DNA of 64,000 nucleotides, taken from positions 23,470,685 through 23,534,684 of the forward strand of contig JAVLUZ010000154.1 of the NCBI GenBank assembly GCA_036768485.1. Reading direction: 5' to 3'. This DNA comes from Mermis nigrescens (lineage: Eukaryota > Nematoda > Enoplea > Mermithida > Mermithidae). The position numbers were made by a program, and so were the translations under genes. Below, one piece after another: positions 1 through 9,493 of the stretch (position 1 is the stretch's first letter; each line of letters begins with the position of its first letter). The notes under the pieces were generated by a model that did no database searches, had not been told where the DNA came from, and saw only the letters and a program-made list of their open reading frames with translations.

Positions 1-2
1 AA

Positions 3-1784
3 CAGCAACAAATTCGTGAACTTTGTTTAAAATACGACTCAATTTTTGCATTAAAAAACGAACCTCTCGGACGTACCCCCTTGATGAAACATCATATTGA
101 CACAGGGGATAATCCACCCGTTGTTGGAAAAACTTATCGTGTTGAGCATTCTAGAAGAGAATCTATGCAGAAAATTATAAATGAAATGCTTGCGGATAAA
201 ATTATTCGACCTACAACCAGCCCATGGGCAAGTCCATTATTTCTCATTGGAAAAAAGGACGGTTCCCTTAGGCCAGTCGTCGATTATCGACGGTTAAATG
301 ACGTTACTAAAACGCAAGTTTATCCTCTTCCACAATTAGACGATTATTTTGATACTTTAGGCAATGCTGCATATTTTAGCACACTAGATTTAAAATCTGG
401 ATACTGGCAAATTCCACTCGATAATAAATCTCGCGAAAAAACAGCATTTATATGTCCTGTTGGTCATTACGAATTTGAAGTTTTACCTTTTGGTTTAAAG
501 AATGCGCCCGCAGATTTCCAAAGGCTAATGGAGCTTGTGCTCGCAGGTCTAAATTGGAAATCTTGTCTCGTTTACATCGATGACATAATTATTTTTTCAC
601 GCACTTTTAAAGAACATTTAAAAGATCTTGAAAATGTCTTTATTGCTCTTAAAAAGGCAAACTTACGTGTAAAGCCTGATAAATGCCATCTTGCGCATGC
701 AGAGGTAAAATTTCTTGGCCACAGCATAAGTGCAATGGGCATCGCTCCTGATATGTCCAAAGTAGCAGATTTAATCTCGTTTCCCGTGCCAAAAACCGTT
801 AAATCCTTGCAGAAATTCCTTGGCTTAGTCCAATGGTTTAAGAAATTCGTTAAAGATCTTGCTAAAATCGCTAAACCGTTATTCCATCTTCTTCGTAAAG
901 ATGTCGAATTTTGCTGGAAGGCTGAACACCAAACCGCCTTTGAGCTTCTGAAGAAAGCATTTACGTCCCCACCTATTTTGCAATTACCAAAATTCGATGA
1001 TGAGCACCAATTTATTTTAACAACTGACGCAAGTAACTATGCGTTAGGTGCTATTTTGACGCAAAAACATTTACCATCCAAAAATCGTTTTATTCTTAGC
1101 TACGCTAGTCGCGTGCTAAATTCTGCTGAATGTAACTATGCTACTTCGGAAAAAGAAGCGTTAGCGGTAGTGTGGGCCATCAAGCATTATCGACATTATC
1201 TTTACGGTAAAAAATTTATTGTCGAAACTGATCATCAAGCATTAACCTGGTTAGTAAACGTGAAAGACCCATCGAGTCGTTTACGCCGTTGGGGTCTCAA
1301 ATTACAGGAATACGAATATGATATCGTCTATGTTCCTGGTGCATATAACTGCGCAGCTGATCTTCTTTCACGACATCCTAAATATGATCATGCAGAACGC
1401 AAATATAAATTAGAGCGCAAAAATGTTGTTAATATCGCAAATTTAGAATCGGAAGATTCTGAGTCAGATGATGAATCGGTTCCACCTGACCGATCGCGCG
1501 ATAATGCGCCTACTGCACCAATTAATCATCCAAATGCGCAAAATAATAATCCTACTGCGCAAACCGATCCTACCAATTCTAAACCACCTACATTTCGCGA
1601 ACGCTTGTTACTTACCGATGCCGAAAAAGCTGAAATGCTAACACCTGCGCGTTTACTCGCTGAGCAACGTGCAGATGACGAATTGCATAAAATTCGCATC
1701 GCATTGAATGACTTAACAACGAAAAAATATCGTGACGAATTTTTTCTCGTAAACGATGTACTTTTTTGTCGATTTCCAACCTAA
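3..1784 (+). CDS. Gypsy pol part 1: reverse transcriptase and RNase H
   Basis: The frame is open from the window edge, so the true start lies upstream. The first in-frame ATG here is at 84 and is internal to pol. The palm and fingers of a Ty3/Gypsy reverse transcriptase are clear: SPWASPLFLIGKKDGSLRP, then YRRLND, LDLKSGYWQI, LPFGLKNAP and the catalytic YIDDIIIFS near 570-600. The connection follows, then RNase H with TDASNYALGAILTQ (about 1024-1065) and a second acidic cluster ETDHQALTWL. After RNase H comes an acidic, Asn/Pro-rich spacer (about 1440-1600). The frame ends at 1784, just before the integrase zinc finger, where related elements continue without a stop. The neighbouring integrase frame overlaps by 29 nt. 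The role would be cDNA synthesis in virus-like particles. Confidence 0.9.
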   Translation, partial: QQQIRELCLKYDSIFALKNEPLGRTPLMKHHIDTGDNPPVVGKTYRVEHSRRESMQKIINEMLADKIIRPTTSPWASPLFLIGKKDGSLRPVVDYRRLNDVTKTQVYPLPQLDDYFDTLGNAAYFSTLDLKSGYWQIPLDNKSREKTAFICPVGHYEFEVLPFGLKNAPADFQRLMELVLAGLNWKSCLVYIDDIIIFSRTFKEHLKDLENVFIALKKANLRVKPDKCHLAHAEVKFLGHSISAMGIAPDMSKVADLISFPVPKTVKSLQKFLGLVQWFKKFVKDLAKIAKPLFHLLRKDVEFCWKAEHQTAFELLKKAFTSPPILQLPKFDDEHQFILTTDASNYALGAILTQKHLPSKNRFILSYASRVLNSAECNYATSEKEALAVVWAIKHYRHYLYGKKFIVETDHQALTWLVNVKDPSSRLRRWGLKLQEYEYDIVYVPGAYNCAADLLSRHPKYDHAERKYKLERKNVVNIANLESEDSESDDESVPPDRSRDNAPTAPINHPNAQNNNPTAQTDPTNSKPPTFRERLLLTDAEKAEMLTPARLLAEQRADDELHKIRIALNDLTTKKYRDEFFLVNDVLFCRFPT

Positions 1785-3207
1785 GCGTTCACCAACTGTC
1801 GTTCATCAAATAGTCATACCCAAATCTTTGCGTCGTTTTATATTAACAGAATTTCATGACTCTATTTTCGGAGCTCATTTTTCATCGCGCAAAATCTTGC
1901 CCGCCATACAAATGCGTTATTGGTGGCCGCGCATGGAAAATGATGTGATCGCGTGGTGTCGGAATTGTGATGTGTGCTTACAACGTAAGGTCGCATTAAA
2001 TTCCACATCCGTTCCGTTGCAACCAATCGAAGTATCCGCGCCCTTTGAACTCATTGCGTGCGATTGTTTGCATATGCCGCGATCTCCCTCCGGAAATGAC
2101 CAAATTGTAGTTTTTATGGATTATTTTACAAAATACGTGGAAGCTTTTGCTGTTTCTGACATAAAAGCAACAACAATTGCAAATTTATTATTAAGAGAAA
2201 TTATACCACGTTATGGAGTTCCCAAGAAATTTTTGACAGATCAGGGGTCAAATTTTACATCTACCCTTATTTCGGAAGTTTGCAAACTATTAAACGTTCA
2301 AAAAATATTTACAACCCCATATCACCCCCAGTGTGATGGGTTGGTGGAACGTTATAATCGCACCTTGATTGATTGTTTGTCTAAGCTGAGTGCGCGTTCC
2401 CAGTATGATTGGGAGCAATTTCTACCTTTCGCATTATTTGCATACCGCGCGACTCCGCAATCATCGACTAACATATCTCCTTTTGAAATGCTTTATGGTC
2501 GCGAACCAGCATTTCCACTTGACACTTTACTCATAAATGACTTCGTAATAAATCCGAATTTACCATCTGTTGCGGAAAAATATGTCATTGATTTAAAGCT
2601 GACTTTACAAGACTTGCATGAAATCGCATCTCAAAATTTAACTCAAGCGCGTAAGCAGCAAAAATCGCAATATGACAAGTCCGTAACGCAAACAAATTTT
2701 TCTCTTTCGGATATAGTCTATCTTAATAATACCTCAGTCATTCAACCCGAAATTGGTAAACTATCACCCAAGCGCGTTGGTCCATATCGAATTATTGACT
2801 TACCTACGCCTGAAACTGCGAAAATCGCATATGTCTATAATCCTCTCATCACTCATCTCGTCCACAGGAATAGACTTCTGCCTGAACCTAAACTACCTTA
2901 TTCTGACTTAATTGTGGAAAAACACGCGTATGTCCCTGGCGATTTTGTGTTGGTAAAATTACCACATCGCCCTCTTGCCCCGGCAGTAGTCATAAGTTTT
3001 GAGGATTTACCGGGCAGGGAACAAAAAGCTAAGGACTGCGCGCCTATACGTTTATTAAATGGCTCTAAAACAGCACATGCCGTACCATTATCTAATGTTT
3101 TTCCTTTTGCAGACCCATGGCTGCACAAGGTACCCCAAGCAAGGAGGCATTGCTGGAGGCAGCTGGTCGCCGATGCAAATTCGAGGGGCGTGATCCCGCG
3201 TCCCTAG
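1756..3207 (+). CDS. Gypsy pol part 2: integrase
   Basis: This frame is +1 relative to the RT/RNase H frame and continues the same polyprotein. It opens with an H2C2 zinc-binding module (HDSIFGAHFSSRK, then CRNCDVC), followed by the rve integrase core: first Asp in CDCLH, second in TDQGSNF, Glu in LVERYNR, with PYHPQCDG between. About 150 residues of C-terminal tail follow. I do not see a convincing chromodomain. The listed first ATG is unlikely to be a real start, because homologous elements fuse integrase to RNase H. The frame change lies at or near the run of six T at 1762-1767, most simply a one-base indel. The last 91 nt overlap the next ORF. Confidence 0.88.
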   Translation: MYFFVDFQPKRSPTVVHQIVIPKSLRRFILTEFHDSIFGAHFSSRKILPAIQMRYWWPRMENDVIAWCRNCDVCLQRKVALNSTSVPLQPIEVSAPFELIACDCLHMPRSPSGNDQIVVFMDYFTKYVEAFAVSDIKATTIANLLLREIIPRYGVPKKFLTDQGSNFTSTLISEVCKLLNVQKIFTTPYHPQCDGLVERYNRTLIDCLSKLSARSQYDWEQFLPFALFAYRATPQSSTNISPFEMLYGREPAFPLDTLLINDFVINPNLPSVAEKYVIDLKLTLQDLHEIASQNLTQARKQQKSQYDKSVTQTNFSLSDIVYLNNTSVIQPEIGKLSPKRVGPYRIIDLPTPETAKIAYVYNPLITHLVHRNRLLPEPKLPYSDLIVEKHAYVPGDFVLVKLPHRPLAPAVVISFEDLPGREQKAKDCAPIRLLNGSKTAHAVPLSNVFPFADPWLHKVPQARRHCWRQLVADANSRGVIPRP

Positions 3208-6065
3208 ATGAGTTTCGTTCGGCTTTGACCAATATGGCTTTGGAGCGGGGCTTGGTTGTACCAGACCCGCTGCCGCAAAATGACAATAGTCGTGTTGGCG
3301 GTTTAGAGTCACTTACCGCAAAGTGGATAAAACATAAAGCAACACATAAACTCACAAATCACAGAAAGCGTATTAACGACCAACAACTCTGGTGGGAGAA
3401 CAGACTTGGTAGATTTCCTTTGGTAACCCCTCGTGTACCAAAGAACAGACTTCTACCCACTGTTATAATCTCCAATGACCAGAAGTCGTTTGGCGCCATT
3501 TTGGCGTTGATTCAGCCATCGAATATGACAAATGGCACTTTATTCTTAGGTTACGACTCTGAATTTGTTAATGACCGAAAAGGCAGACATTATAAGACCT
3601 GGGACTTGCGTTTTCAGCAATTATGTCCCACTTACCAGGACCTCCATGGCCCATTCGTACGCTACGTCCAAGTTGCGAGCGCGAACGGCCATGTGTTCTG
3701 TTGGGACCTGGCGAAGTTCCCACAACCTCCATTTGGGCTTCACCAGTTGCTCGAAACGCGTTTACCTAACGTGTATATGGTTTGTTATGACCCGACGCAA
3801 GATCGACTTGCGTATTTCCATGTTTACGGGCCAACTTTTGAGGAAATTTTGGCAATTCCGGATGCAGAGATTCGCAATAAACTGCACTGGAAAGATCCGT
3901 TCATTGCAAATTTTATCGATATTCAGCCATTGGCGAGAGAGTTTACTCGTCGTTTACGTATCAAAGCGCAGTCGCACACGTTAAAGCGCTTGGCTGAATT
4001 CTTTTTTGACATGTATATTGATCCTAACGCGCCTGATAATTTTGGACAGGCGTGGAGCTTACCATTAACTCGGGACATGCAACATTATTTAGCGATGGAC
4101 GCCCTCATAACTATCGATGTTTTTATACTGATAGAAGGGTGCACGCAAAATAATCGCATTACTGACGATAGAAAGCCTATGTCGGTTTCGTTTACAGGCG
4201 ATGAACTGTACATTAAGGCTAGCGGCCCAAAAGCCAGAGTGCGTATACCGTTGTCGACTAGTAAACCACCACAAGGACAGTCGACCAGCACGGCTACTGA
4301 AGTTGAAGTCGATTCTGATGGCGGAGAGTTAGTTAGAGTTGAGGACTTTTATGGCCCAGCTCCGCAACCGCCAGCGGCCATAGCCGCAGCCACCACCGTT
4401 GCTTCTGTAACGGATGCGTTGGCCCACGTTAACGTTTTCGAAAATCCATTGTTCTATGCTCAGGAATTGCAGACCGTTGCCGACTCAGTTTTGGGCCCGG
4501 TTCATGCGCCTGACACGGAACCTAAGTCAAAACCAACTAGCTCGAGTACACCAGCTTCTGTGTTTTCGTCGCAAACCGATATTCCTTACGATTCGCCTAT
4601 GGTTGATGTAGAACCATCTATCTCCACTGAGGATGACGATTTATCTCCCAAACGCTTAGTGATGGCGTTATCTGACGCCGAAGCGGAAAGACAAGCAAAC
4701 TTGTCGCCACCGCGTGTAACACGCGCGGCAATGGCTCGAAAAGGGGCCACTACCGTTGCGCAACCGATTGTCTCGCAATCGCTTGCGGCGGATCAGCAGG
4801 CACCCCTGGGCATCAGTTCGCTCGGACCTTTACCGACTTCTCAGCCGGATGGGGCAGAGCGTCAAGCTGACCCTGATGTCATCATGACAGAGATTATAGG
4901 TTTTCCGCCGTTACCGCAACGCACACTAGCCGCACATGAAGTACCACAAGTAGCGTTGTACACGCAAGTCGCGTCTCAGTCCGCGCCACAAGGCGTGTCG
5001 GCACCTGATACTCGTTTTACGGCTTCTATGGCCATGACGGGTGTGTCGAGTACTGTGGCGAATATTCAACCACAGGTTACTCAAAGTCAATCATCAAATA
5101 TGGAAGTCGCAATACCTGCGCACATTCAAGCCATTTGCGAACGTATTTCCGCGAACGAAAGCGCTAGAGTGCAAAATCGCTCGCGCTACGTACAGCACTT
5201 TTTCACCATGATGGAAAATATGACGCGTGAACCACCGTGCATTATTGCTCCAGTCGTATTGCACGAGTTACGTTCTTATTTGGGTGAGGTCGCAGGAACG
5301 CGTTTGTACGATCAGTTGGTTGAAACTGCCCAAGTGTACTTCGACCGAGTGTACGCAGTACATCTGCAGTACGCGGCTACGACTGACTCACCCTCGCGTC
5401 CTTTAGTGTGGTCTACAATTGCACAGCCTTTGGCTGATGTCGATCGTGAGCCCGCACCTCGGTTTATTAGCAAAATGAGCGTCTTTAACCAATTATTTTA
5501 CCCAGACCAATATTTTGTGCGCATACGGTTCTTTATTACAACCGGAATGATGTTGTACGAGGTTCCGCTCGAGTATTTGGTCGTACACCCGCACCTTGAC
5601 GCACCGAGTGAGGTGATCAATGGCGTTACACATCAGGTTTGTCCGGAATTCTATCCGCACAGGATGTCTCCAGCGCCAGATCACCTAGCGCCGATCTTAA
5701 TATCGACGCGTCAGATGGTCGATATTTTCGATACTTTCCGAGAATTTCAATCATTATACGATTCGGAGTATCGACACATGACGATCTTCTCCACAATTGA
5801 CGTCATGCGCGCTACGGCGTTATTGGAATTTTTGGATAGAAAGTTCCACTTCTTTGCGTACGCCTACGGCAATGCCGCAATAGGCTGGCGCATGGTGGAG
5901 CAGCTGCGTCGCATGTTGCGCGTAGCTTTCCTTGGTGAATCTTATACACCTTCGCCAAGTGAGGCTTTCCCGGAATTCCCGGAGTTGACGAAGCGAATCG
6001 AAAGTCCACATGTTTTACATAACATGATTCGCCAAATTCGGTTAGCAAACCGACCCGCCACTTGA
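3117..6065 (+). CDS. Retroelement ORF with DEDD-type 3'-5' exonuclease-like domain
   Basis: This 982-codon ORF starts at an ATG inside the end of the integrase frame. Residues about 141-345 resemble the WRN/Egalitarian/RNase D exonuclease superfamily. Exo I is GYDSEF (D147, E149). A candidate exo II is CYDPTQDRLAYF (D225 or D229). A helical SHTLKRLAEFFF stretch precedes the exo III-like LTRDMQHYLAMDAL, with Y324 and D328 in YxxxD spacing (DEDDy subtype). Residues about 350-680 are a Pro/Ala/Ser/Thr-rich acidic linker. Residues about 685-980 form a folded-looking, helix-rich domain I do not recognise. No signal peptide or membrane segment is seen. Position after pol suggests expression from a spliced or reinitiated message. 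The exonuclease call rests on motif order and spacing seen by eye. A processing or proofreading role is speculation. Confidence 0.72.
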   Translation: MAAQGTPSKEALLEAAGRRCKFEGRDPASLDEFRSALTNMALERGLVVPDPLPQNDNSRVGGLESLTAKWIKHKATHKLTNHRKRINDQQLWWENRLGRFPLVTPRVPKNRLLPTVIISNDQKSFGAILALIQPSNMTNGTLFLGYDSEFVNDRKGRHYKTWDLRFQQLCPTYQDLHGPFVRYVQVASANGHVFCWDLAKFPQPPFGLHQLLETRLPNVYMVCYDPTQDRLAYFHVYGPTFEEILAIPDAEIRNKLHWKDPFIANFIDIQPLAREFTRRLRIKAQSHTLKRLAEFFFDMYIDPNAPDNFGQAWSLPLTRDMQHYLAMDALITIDVFILIEGCTQNNRITDDRKPMSVSFTGDELYIKASGPKARVRIPLSTSKPPQGQSTSTATEVEVDSDGGELVRVEDFYGPAPQPPAAIAAATTVASVTDALAHVNVFENPLFYAQELQTVADSVLGPVHAPDTEPKSKPTSSSTPASVFSSQTDIPYDSPMVDVEPSISTEDDDLSPKRLVMALSDAEAERQANLSPPRVTRAAMARKGATTVAQPIVSQSLAADQQAPLGISSLGPLPTSQPDGAERQADPDVIMTEIIGFPPLPQRTLAAHEVPQVALYTQVASQSAPQGVSAPDTRFTASMAMTGVSSTVANIQPQVTQSQSSNMEVAIPAHIQAICERISANESARVQNRSRYVQHFFTMMENMTREPPCIIAPVVLHELRSYLGEVAGTRLYDQLVETAQVYFDRVYAVHLQYAATTDSPSRPLVWSTIAQPLADVDREPAPRFISKMSVFNQLFYPDQYFVRIRFFITTGMMLYEVPLEYLVVHPHLDAPSEVINGVTHQVCPEFYPHRMSPAPDHLAPILISTRQMVDIFDTFREFQSLYDSEYRHMTIFSTIDVMRATALLEFLDRKFHFFAYAYGNAAIGWRMVEQLRRMLRVAFLGESYTPSPSEAFPEFPELTKRIESPHVLHNMIRQIRLANRPAT

Positions 6066-7269
6066 AGTGCCGGTTCAGTTCGATTGTTTCCGAGGTCAAC
6101 AAAAATCTGTGTTTTACCTCAAACATCGAATTCAAGGCAAATTAGAAAAAATTCGAAGAGAAAGGCGGCAGGCATCCTCGCAGGACCCAAGCGGATCCGC
6201 AGCGAGCCTTGATATGCCAGAAGTCGATCTTTCTCTGGAGGCACAAATTGAAATGCGTAGAACACGCATGACGATCGAGAGACGCGATCGTGAGAATTTG
6301 GCGACGGAAATGCCAAGGCGTGCGACGAGATTACGCGCCGCCGGTTCTCTTGCTGAGTCTTCAGAAGTTCGTCATATGTCAGAAGACGAACATAAGGCTA
6401 AATTGAATCGTTTTTACGATACTAAATCCGAGCACACTTTGCATCGGTTAAAGAATTTGGAAAAACAACGAGTCAGAAGACTCGTTCAAGCTGAAGTTGC
6501 AGCCAAATTAAAAGCGCGTTTAGGCCAAAAGGGATCGAGGCGGCAAGAACCGCAGTCATCCCGGCAACGCTATGCTCAAACGCATCATCGTTCACAATCA
6601 CAAGTACAACAGCAAACACAAGTAAAACCACATGTACAGCAATACACACGACCGCAGACCCAACCGCGGCAACAGCAGCAATTCACGGAATTGCGTGAGC
6701 GTTCCGAGGCGTATTCTCAGGCCGATGCTGGTCATCTGTCGCGCTCGCAACAGCAGCAGCCTTATGAATACCGCCGTCCGCCACAGTCAAACCGCGGAAC
6801 TCATCGGGGCCGGTCACAATCCCGTCAACGTCAGCAATGGGATCAGTCGTATCGCTCACCGTTGGAACAAAGTCAATCAGCCACCGGGGTCTATCAGCCA
6901 CAACCTCGACCCGGTCCACTTTTGCCAAAACCGTGGCCTGTTACGCAACAACAACAGCGTCCACGCGAACCTTCACGTGAACAATCTTACGGTTTTACGC
7001 CGGAGCAATTATTCACTCCGACGCCACCTATACCGCGTCGTTACGCGGATGACTACGAGGACGACGACGATTTTGAGGAGGACGATCGACCAGTCGATCC
7101 ACATCGACGCTTACGCCAACATATGTACGGGCGTAGGCAATCGCCATACCAGTATTGCGAGCGTTCGAATACGCGTCGCGAACCTGAATCGGATCAAGAA
7201 TATTTTCAACGTCAACGACGTCGCGGAAAACCGCATGGCTCGAAGGCCAATTATCAGGATCGTTATTAA
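6046..7269 (+). CDS. Basic Gln/Arg-rich retroelement protein, possibly frameshift-expressed
   Basis: The frame is open from 6046, overlapping the exonuclease ORF by 20 nt in the +1 frame. No ATG stands near the beginning; the first in-frame one is at 6214. It may therefore be made as a +1 frameshift extension of the upstream protein or from an internal start. The N-terminal half is a charged helical, probably coiled-coil region (repeated RR, RDREN, LHRLKNLEKQRVRRLV). The rest is low complexity: poly-Gln, Arg-Gln and Ser-Arg patches, an RGTHRGRSQSRQRQQ patch, an acidic DDYEDDDDFEEDD block near 7045-7090, then a basic tail. This suits a nucleic-acid-binding nucleocapsid-like or condensate-forming protein. 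There is no CCHC knuckle. Function is inferred from composition only. Confidence 0.65.
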   Translation, partial: QTDPPLEVPVQFDCFRGQQKSVFYLKHRIQGKLEKIRRERRQASSQDPSGSAASLDMPEVDLSLEAQIEMRRTRMTIERRDRENLATEMPRRATRLRAAGSLAESSEVRHMSEDEHKAKLNRFYDTKSEHTLHRLKNLEKQRVRRLVQAEVAAKLKARLGQKGSRRQEPQSSRQRYAQTHHRSQSQVQQQTQVKPHVQQYTRPQTQPRQQQQFTELRERSEAYSQADAGHLSRSQQQQPYEYRRPPQSNRGTHRGRSQSRQRQQWDQSYRSPLEQSQSATGVYQPQPRPGPLLPKPWPVTQQQQRPREPSREQSYGFTPEQLFTPTPPIPRRYADDYEDDDDFEEDDRPVDPHRRLRQHMYGRRQSPYQYCERSNTRREPESDQEYFQRQRRRGKPHGSKANYQDRY

Positions 7270-8076
7270 TTCTCAAGTTCGACGTACAGAACTTTTTGGA
7301 ACTCTGCGATTGGCGTCAAATTCGACCAGCAGCTTTTCGTCAAATTTTTTCGTTTTTCGTCCTGATGTGGATTCCAGGACTTCACGTATCGTTTATTTCC
7401 TGTGTATTTTTTGCTCTTGTCATTTTTTCTCTTGCTGTAAAATTTTTTCTTTGACGGTGCTCGTATTTTTCCCCGTTATCTCGCATAATTTGCCATTTTT
7501 TCTCGTTTTTATTGTTACCTCGTGTTTTAACTCGTCAGTGACTTTAATTTTGCTCAGCATAATCTTGCCTTATCATTCCGTATTTTAATTTGTCTTTTGC
7601 TCAATTAGCGGTGTTACTATTATGGTATCTTAACTCTTTAACGGACAAGGGGTTAATTTATACCCAATCTATAAACTTTTTCAATTCAAAATTTTTCTCA
7701 TTACCCGGGGACTGAAGGAGGCTACTTGGGCAGCGAGATCGAATATTATGCAATGCTGTCCAAGACCGGAGTTCATCATTACTCGGGCAACAATATAGTT
7801 ATCCCTAGCGCCATTGAGAGTGTTGCTCGAGAGGTTTCCTGAGTGCGAACGAGGTCATGCGTTGACCGTTACCGGTTATCGATATTTGTTATTTTTTCGT
7901 TCTTTTTATTTTCGTTTTTTACGTTTGCTCAGGATGAGGCGTTGCGGACGCCAGAGTTGAGGCGTTGCGAACGCCAGAGAGCCGAGTTGTAGAGCGTCGC
8001 CGACGCTAGTGTTGATGGTGTACCCCCAAAAAATTCTCCACTTCGTGTCAAATTTTTTTTTCTATACGTGGGGGAG
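7270..8076 (+). other. Retroelement 3' noncoding region and polypurine tract
   Basis: No credible ORF. The strand is T-rich up to about 7620 and then carries structured sequence, including three short perfect-stem hairpins at 7938-8007. The purine run GGGGGAG at 8070-8076 directly precedes the TGTAAC taken as the LTR start and fits a plus-strand-priming polypurine tract. Confidence 0.6.
7938..8007 (+). other. Three consecutive stem-loops upstream of the polypurine tract
   Basis: GGCGTTGCGGACGCC (7938-7952), GGCGTTGCGAACGCC (7961-7975) and AGCGTCGCCGACGCT (7993-8007) each fold into a 5-6 bp GC-rich stem. The first two are a tandem repeat of about 23 bp with different loops. They lie in the transcribed 3' region and may be an RNA signal (packaging, export or stability). 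Confidence 0.55.
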
Positions 8077-8640
8077 TGTAACTGCGAGAGTTACACGTAT
8101 AGGCGAACTTGCCTTAGCAGTTCGCGATAGCCATCACATAGCCAATACTAGTAGCTATCTATGATAGTGTACTGTGGGCTATGCCTTCGGTCTTCCCATT
8201 AATTCCCCAATTTTTCAATAATAAAAAACATTTAGATACTTGTCCGGTAGCATAGAGTTAAGTGTATGATAATAGTAATTGTTTCATGCATACCGCTTGT
8301 GTAATCGATAACATTCGATCTGAGATAAAAGTGATTCAGTATTACGTTAAATTGATCTTTGTTTATTTTACTGTAATGGTCCTTGAGGCCAGTGTACTTA
8401 ACGTTGTAGTTTAGTCTGGCTGTTGGTTTTTTCGTTGGCCAGTCGTACGATTGTATAGTCCGTACGTTTTCGTTTTCTTTTTGCTTTATGGTTGTTGTCC
8501 GGCTATAGGCCGTGAATTCTTCGTCGAATTAAAATATAGAAAACCTACCCAGTGGTTTTTGGTTATACCGAGGGTTAGGTCGGCCACACCCACGTCGAGG
8601 ACTTCTTCCCATCATAGTGGACTGATAGGTAAATTTCGTA
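8077..8640 (+). repeat. Probable 3' LTR (right end not located)
   Basis: It begins TGTAAC immediately after the purine tract, and the first 19 bases form the small inverted repeat TGTAACTGCGAGAGTTACA. A polyadenylation signal AATAAA lies near 8219. No second LTR is in the window to compare, so the right boundary is a guess. Confidence 0.45.
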
Positions 8641-9136
8641 TGATAGCTTATTTTATTTGGAAATCTTAATTCTTTTCTCAAATCCAAAATTGATCAAAAT
8701 TATTATTTAATCTTTAAGGATGATTGATCAGCATAGAGCTCGTTGTTGTTGTTTTCATAGTTCAGCGTGCTACACATATTAGGAACCAAAAACATTTCGG
8801 ATCAGGCACTGATTGAAAATAAGTTAAATAAACAACTTGAGCTTGAGATAGGTCAACTGACCTCCGCGGCAAATACCGAGACTAGGTAGGTAGCCTTAGG
8901 TCTTAGGGCGTAGCTGCTGAGATCACCCGACAAGAAGCAGCCAGCAATATTAGGGCTGAGGGGATCGAAGCCGTAAGGTCTCTAAGGGTCCAAAGATCGA
9001 AAGCCATCCAGAGCCGCGCGATCGGGGCCAGCACTAAGCGTAGACTTAAGTACCTACGTACCTAGGTAAATCTCGAAGGCAAATACACCCGTCCTATGTC
9101 GATTCTTTGTATACATAGGGCGGCTCTGTATTTACA
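8641..9136. other. No gene recognised
   Basis: An AT-rich stretch is followed by a GC-richer segment (about 8830-9065). In that segment one plus-strand frame stays open for about 50 codons (roughly 8908-9064) with a basic, helical-looking composition. It has no start and no recognisable match, so it may be a relic of a coding or repeat sequence. Confidence 0.3.
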
Positions 9137-9158
9137 ATTATTATTATTATTATTATTA

Positions 9159-9217
<59 letters not shown>

Positions 9218-9226
9218 TATTAATAT

Positions 9227-9260
<34 letters not shown>

Positions 9261-9265
9261 ATTGA

Positions 9266-9296
<31 letters not shown>

Positions 9297-9330
9297 TATC
9301 AATATTATTATTATTATTATTATTATTATT
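9137..9330. repeat. (ATT)n microsatellite
   Basis: About 190 bp of nearly uninterrupted ATT/TTA triplets with a few TAT and AAT interruptions. Poly-Leu and poly-Ile frames through it are artefacts. Confidence 0.97.
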
Positions 9331-9331
9331 A

Positions 9332-9493
9332 GTCTGTTTCACATAAGTTTGGGCATAAATTTTAAGAATTTTTTCGAAAGTGAGTCGACGGATTACGATA
9401 ATTGTATATCAAATTAGTGCTATAATCGCAATCTGCCGGTTCATTGTCGGGCAAAATTTTTACAATTTCTGCCCAAACTTGTTTGAAACAGAC
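9332..9493. mobile_element. 162-bp TA-flanked MITE (Tc1/mariner type)
   Basis: Terminal inverted repeats start GTCTGTTTCACATAAGTTTG on the left and, read from the right end, GTCTGTTTCAAACAAGTTTG; they pair over about 40 bp. Both ends are flanked by TA (9330-9331, 9494-9495), the Tc1/mariner target duplication. It sits at the right edge of the ATT microsatellite. No ORF. Confidence 0.8.

Larger units (their letters stand above)
1..8640 (+). mobile_element. Ty3/Gypsy-type LTR retroelement, left end cut by window
   Basis: Reverse transcriptase, RNase H, zinc-binding and integrase regions follow each other in Ty3/Gypsy order, then two further ORFs, a noncoding 3' segment, a purine tract and a presumed 3' LTR. 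Gag, protease and the 5' LTR must lie left of base 1. The pol reading frame is open up to the window edge. Two ORFs after integrase sit where an envelope gene lies in some Gypsy lineages, but neither looks like an envelope: no signal peptide or transmembrane segment is visible. The pol frame is broken once, so this copy is probably not autonomous, although the ORFs are otherwise long and clean, suggesting a fairly young insertion. Confidence 0.85.

Noticed and set aside
3117..7269. Envelope gene of the Gypsy element
   Set aside because: Position fits, but there is no signal peptide, cleavage site or transmembrane segment in either ORF.
6632..7588. 318-codon plus-strand ORF overlapping the Q/R-rich ORF
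   Set aside because: It is a shadow frame of CAG/CAA/CGN-rich sequence and runs out into T-rich noncoding DNA as poly-Phe/Ser. No domain.
9096..9332. Poly-Leu/Ile ORF (also 16129-16311, 29317-29584)
   Set aside because: Translation of ATT/AAT microsatellites.
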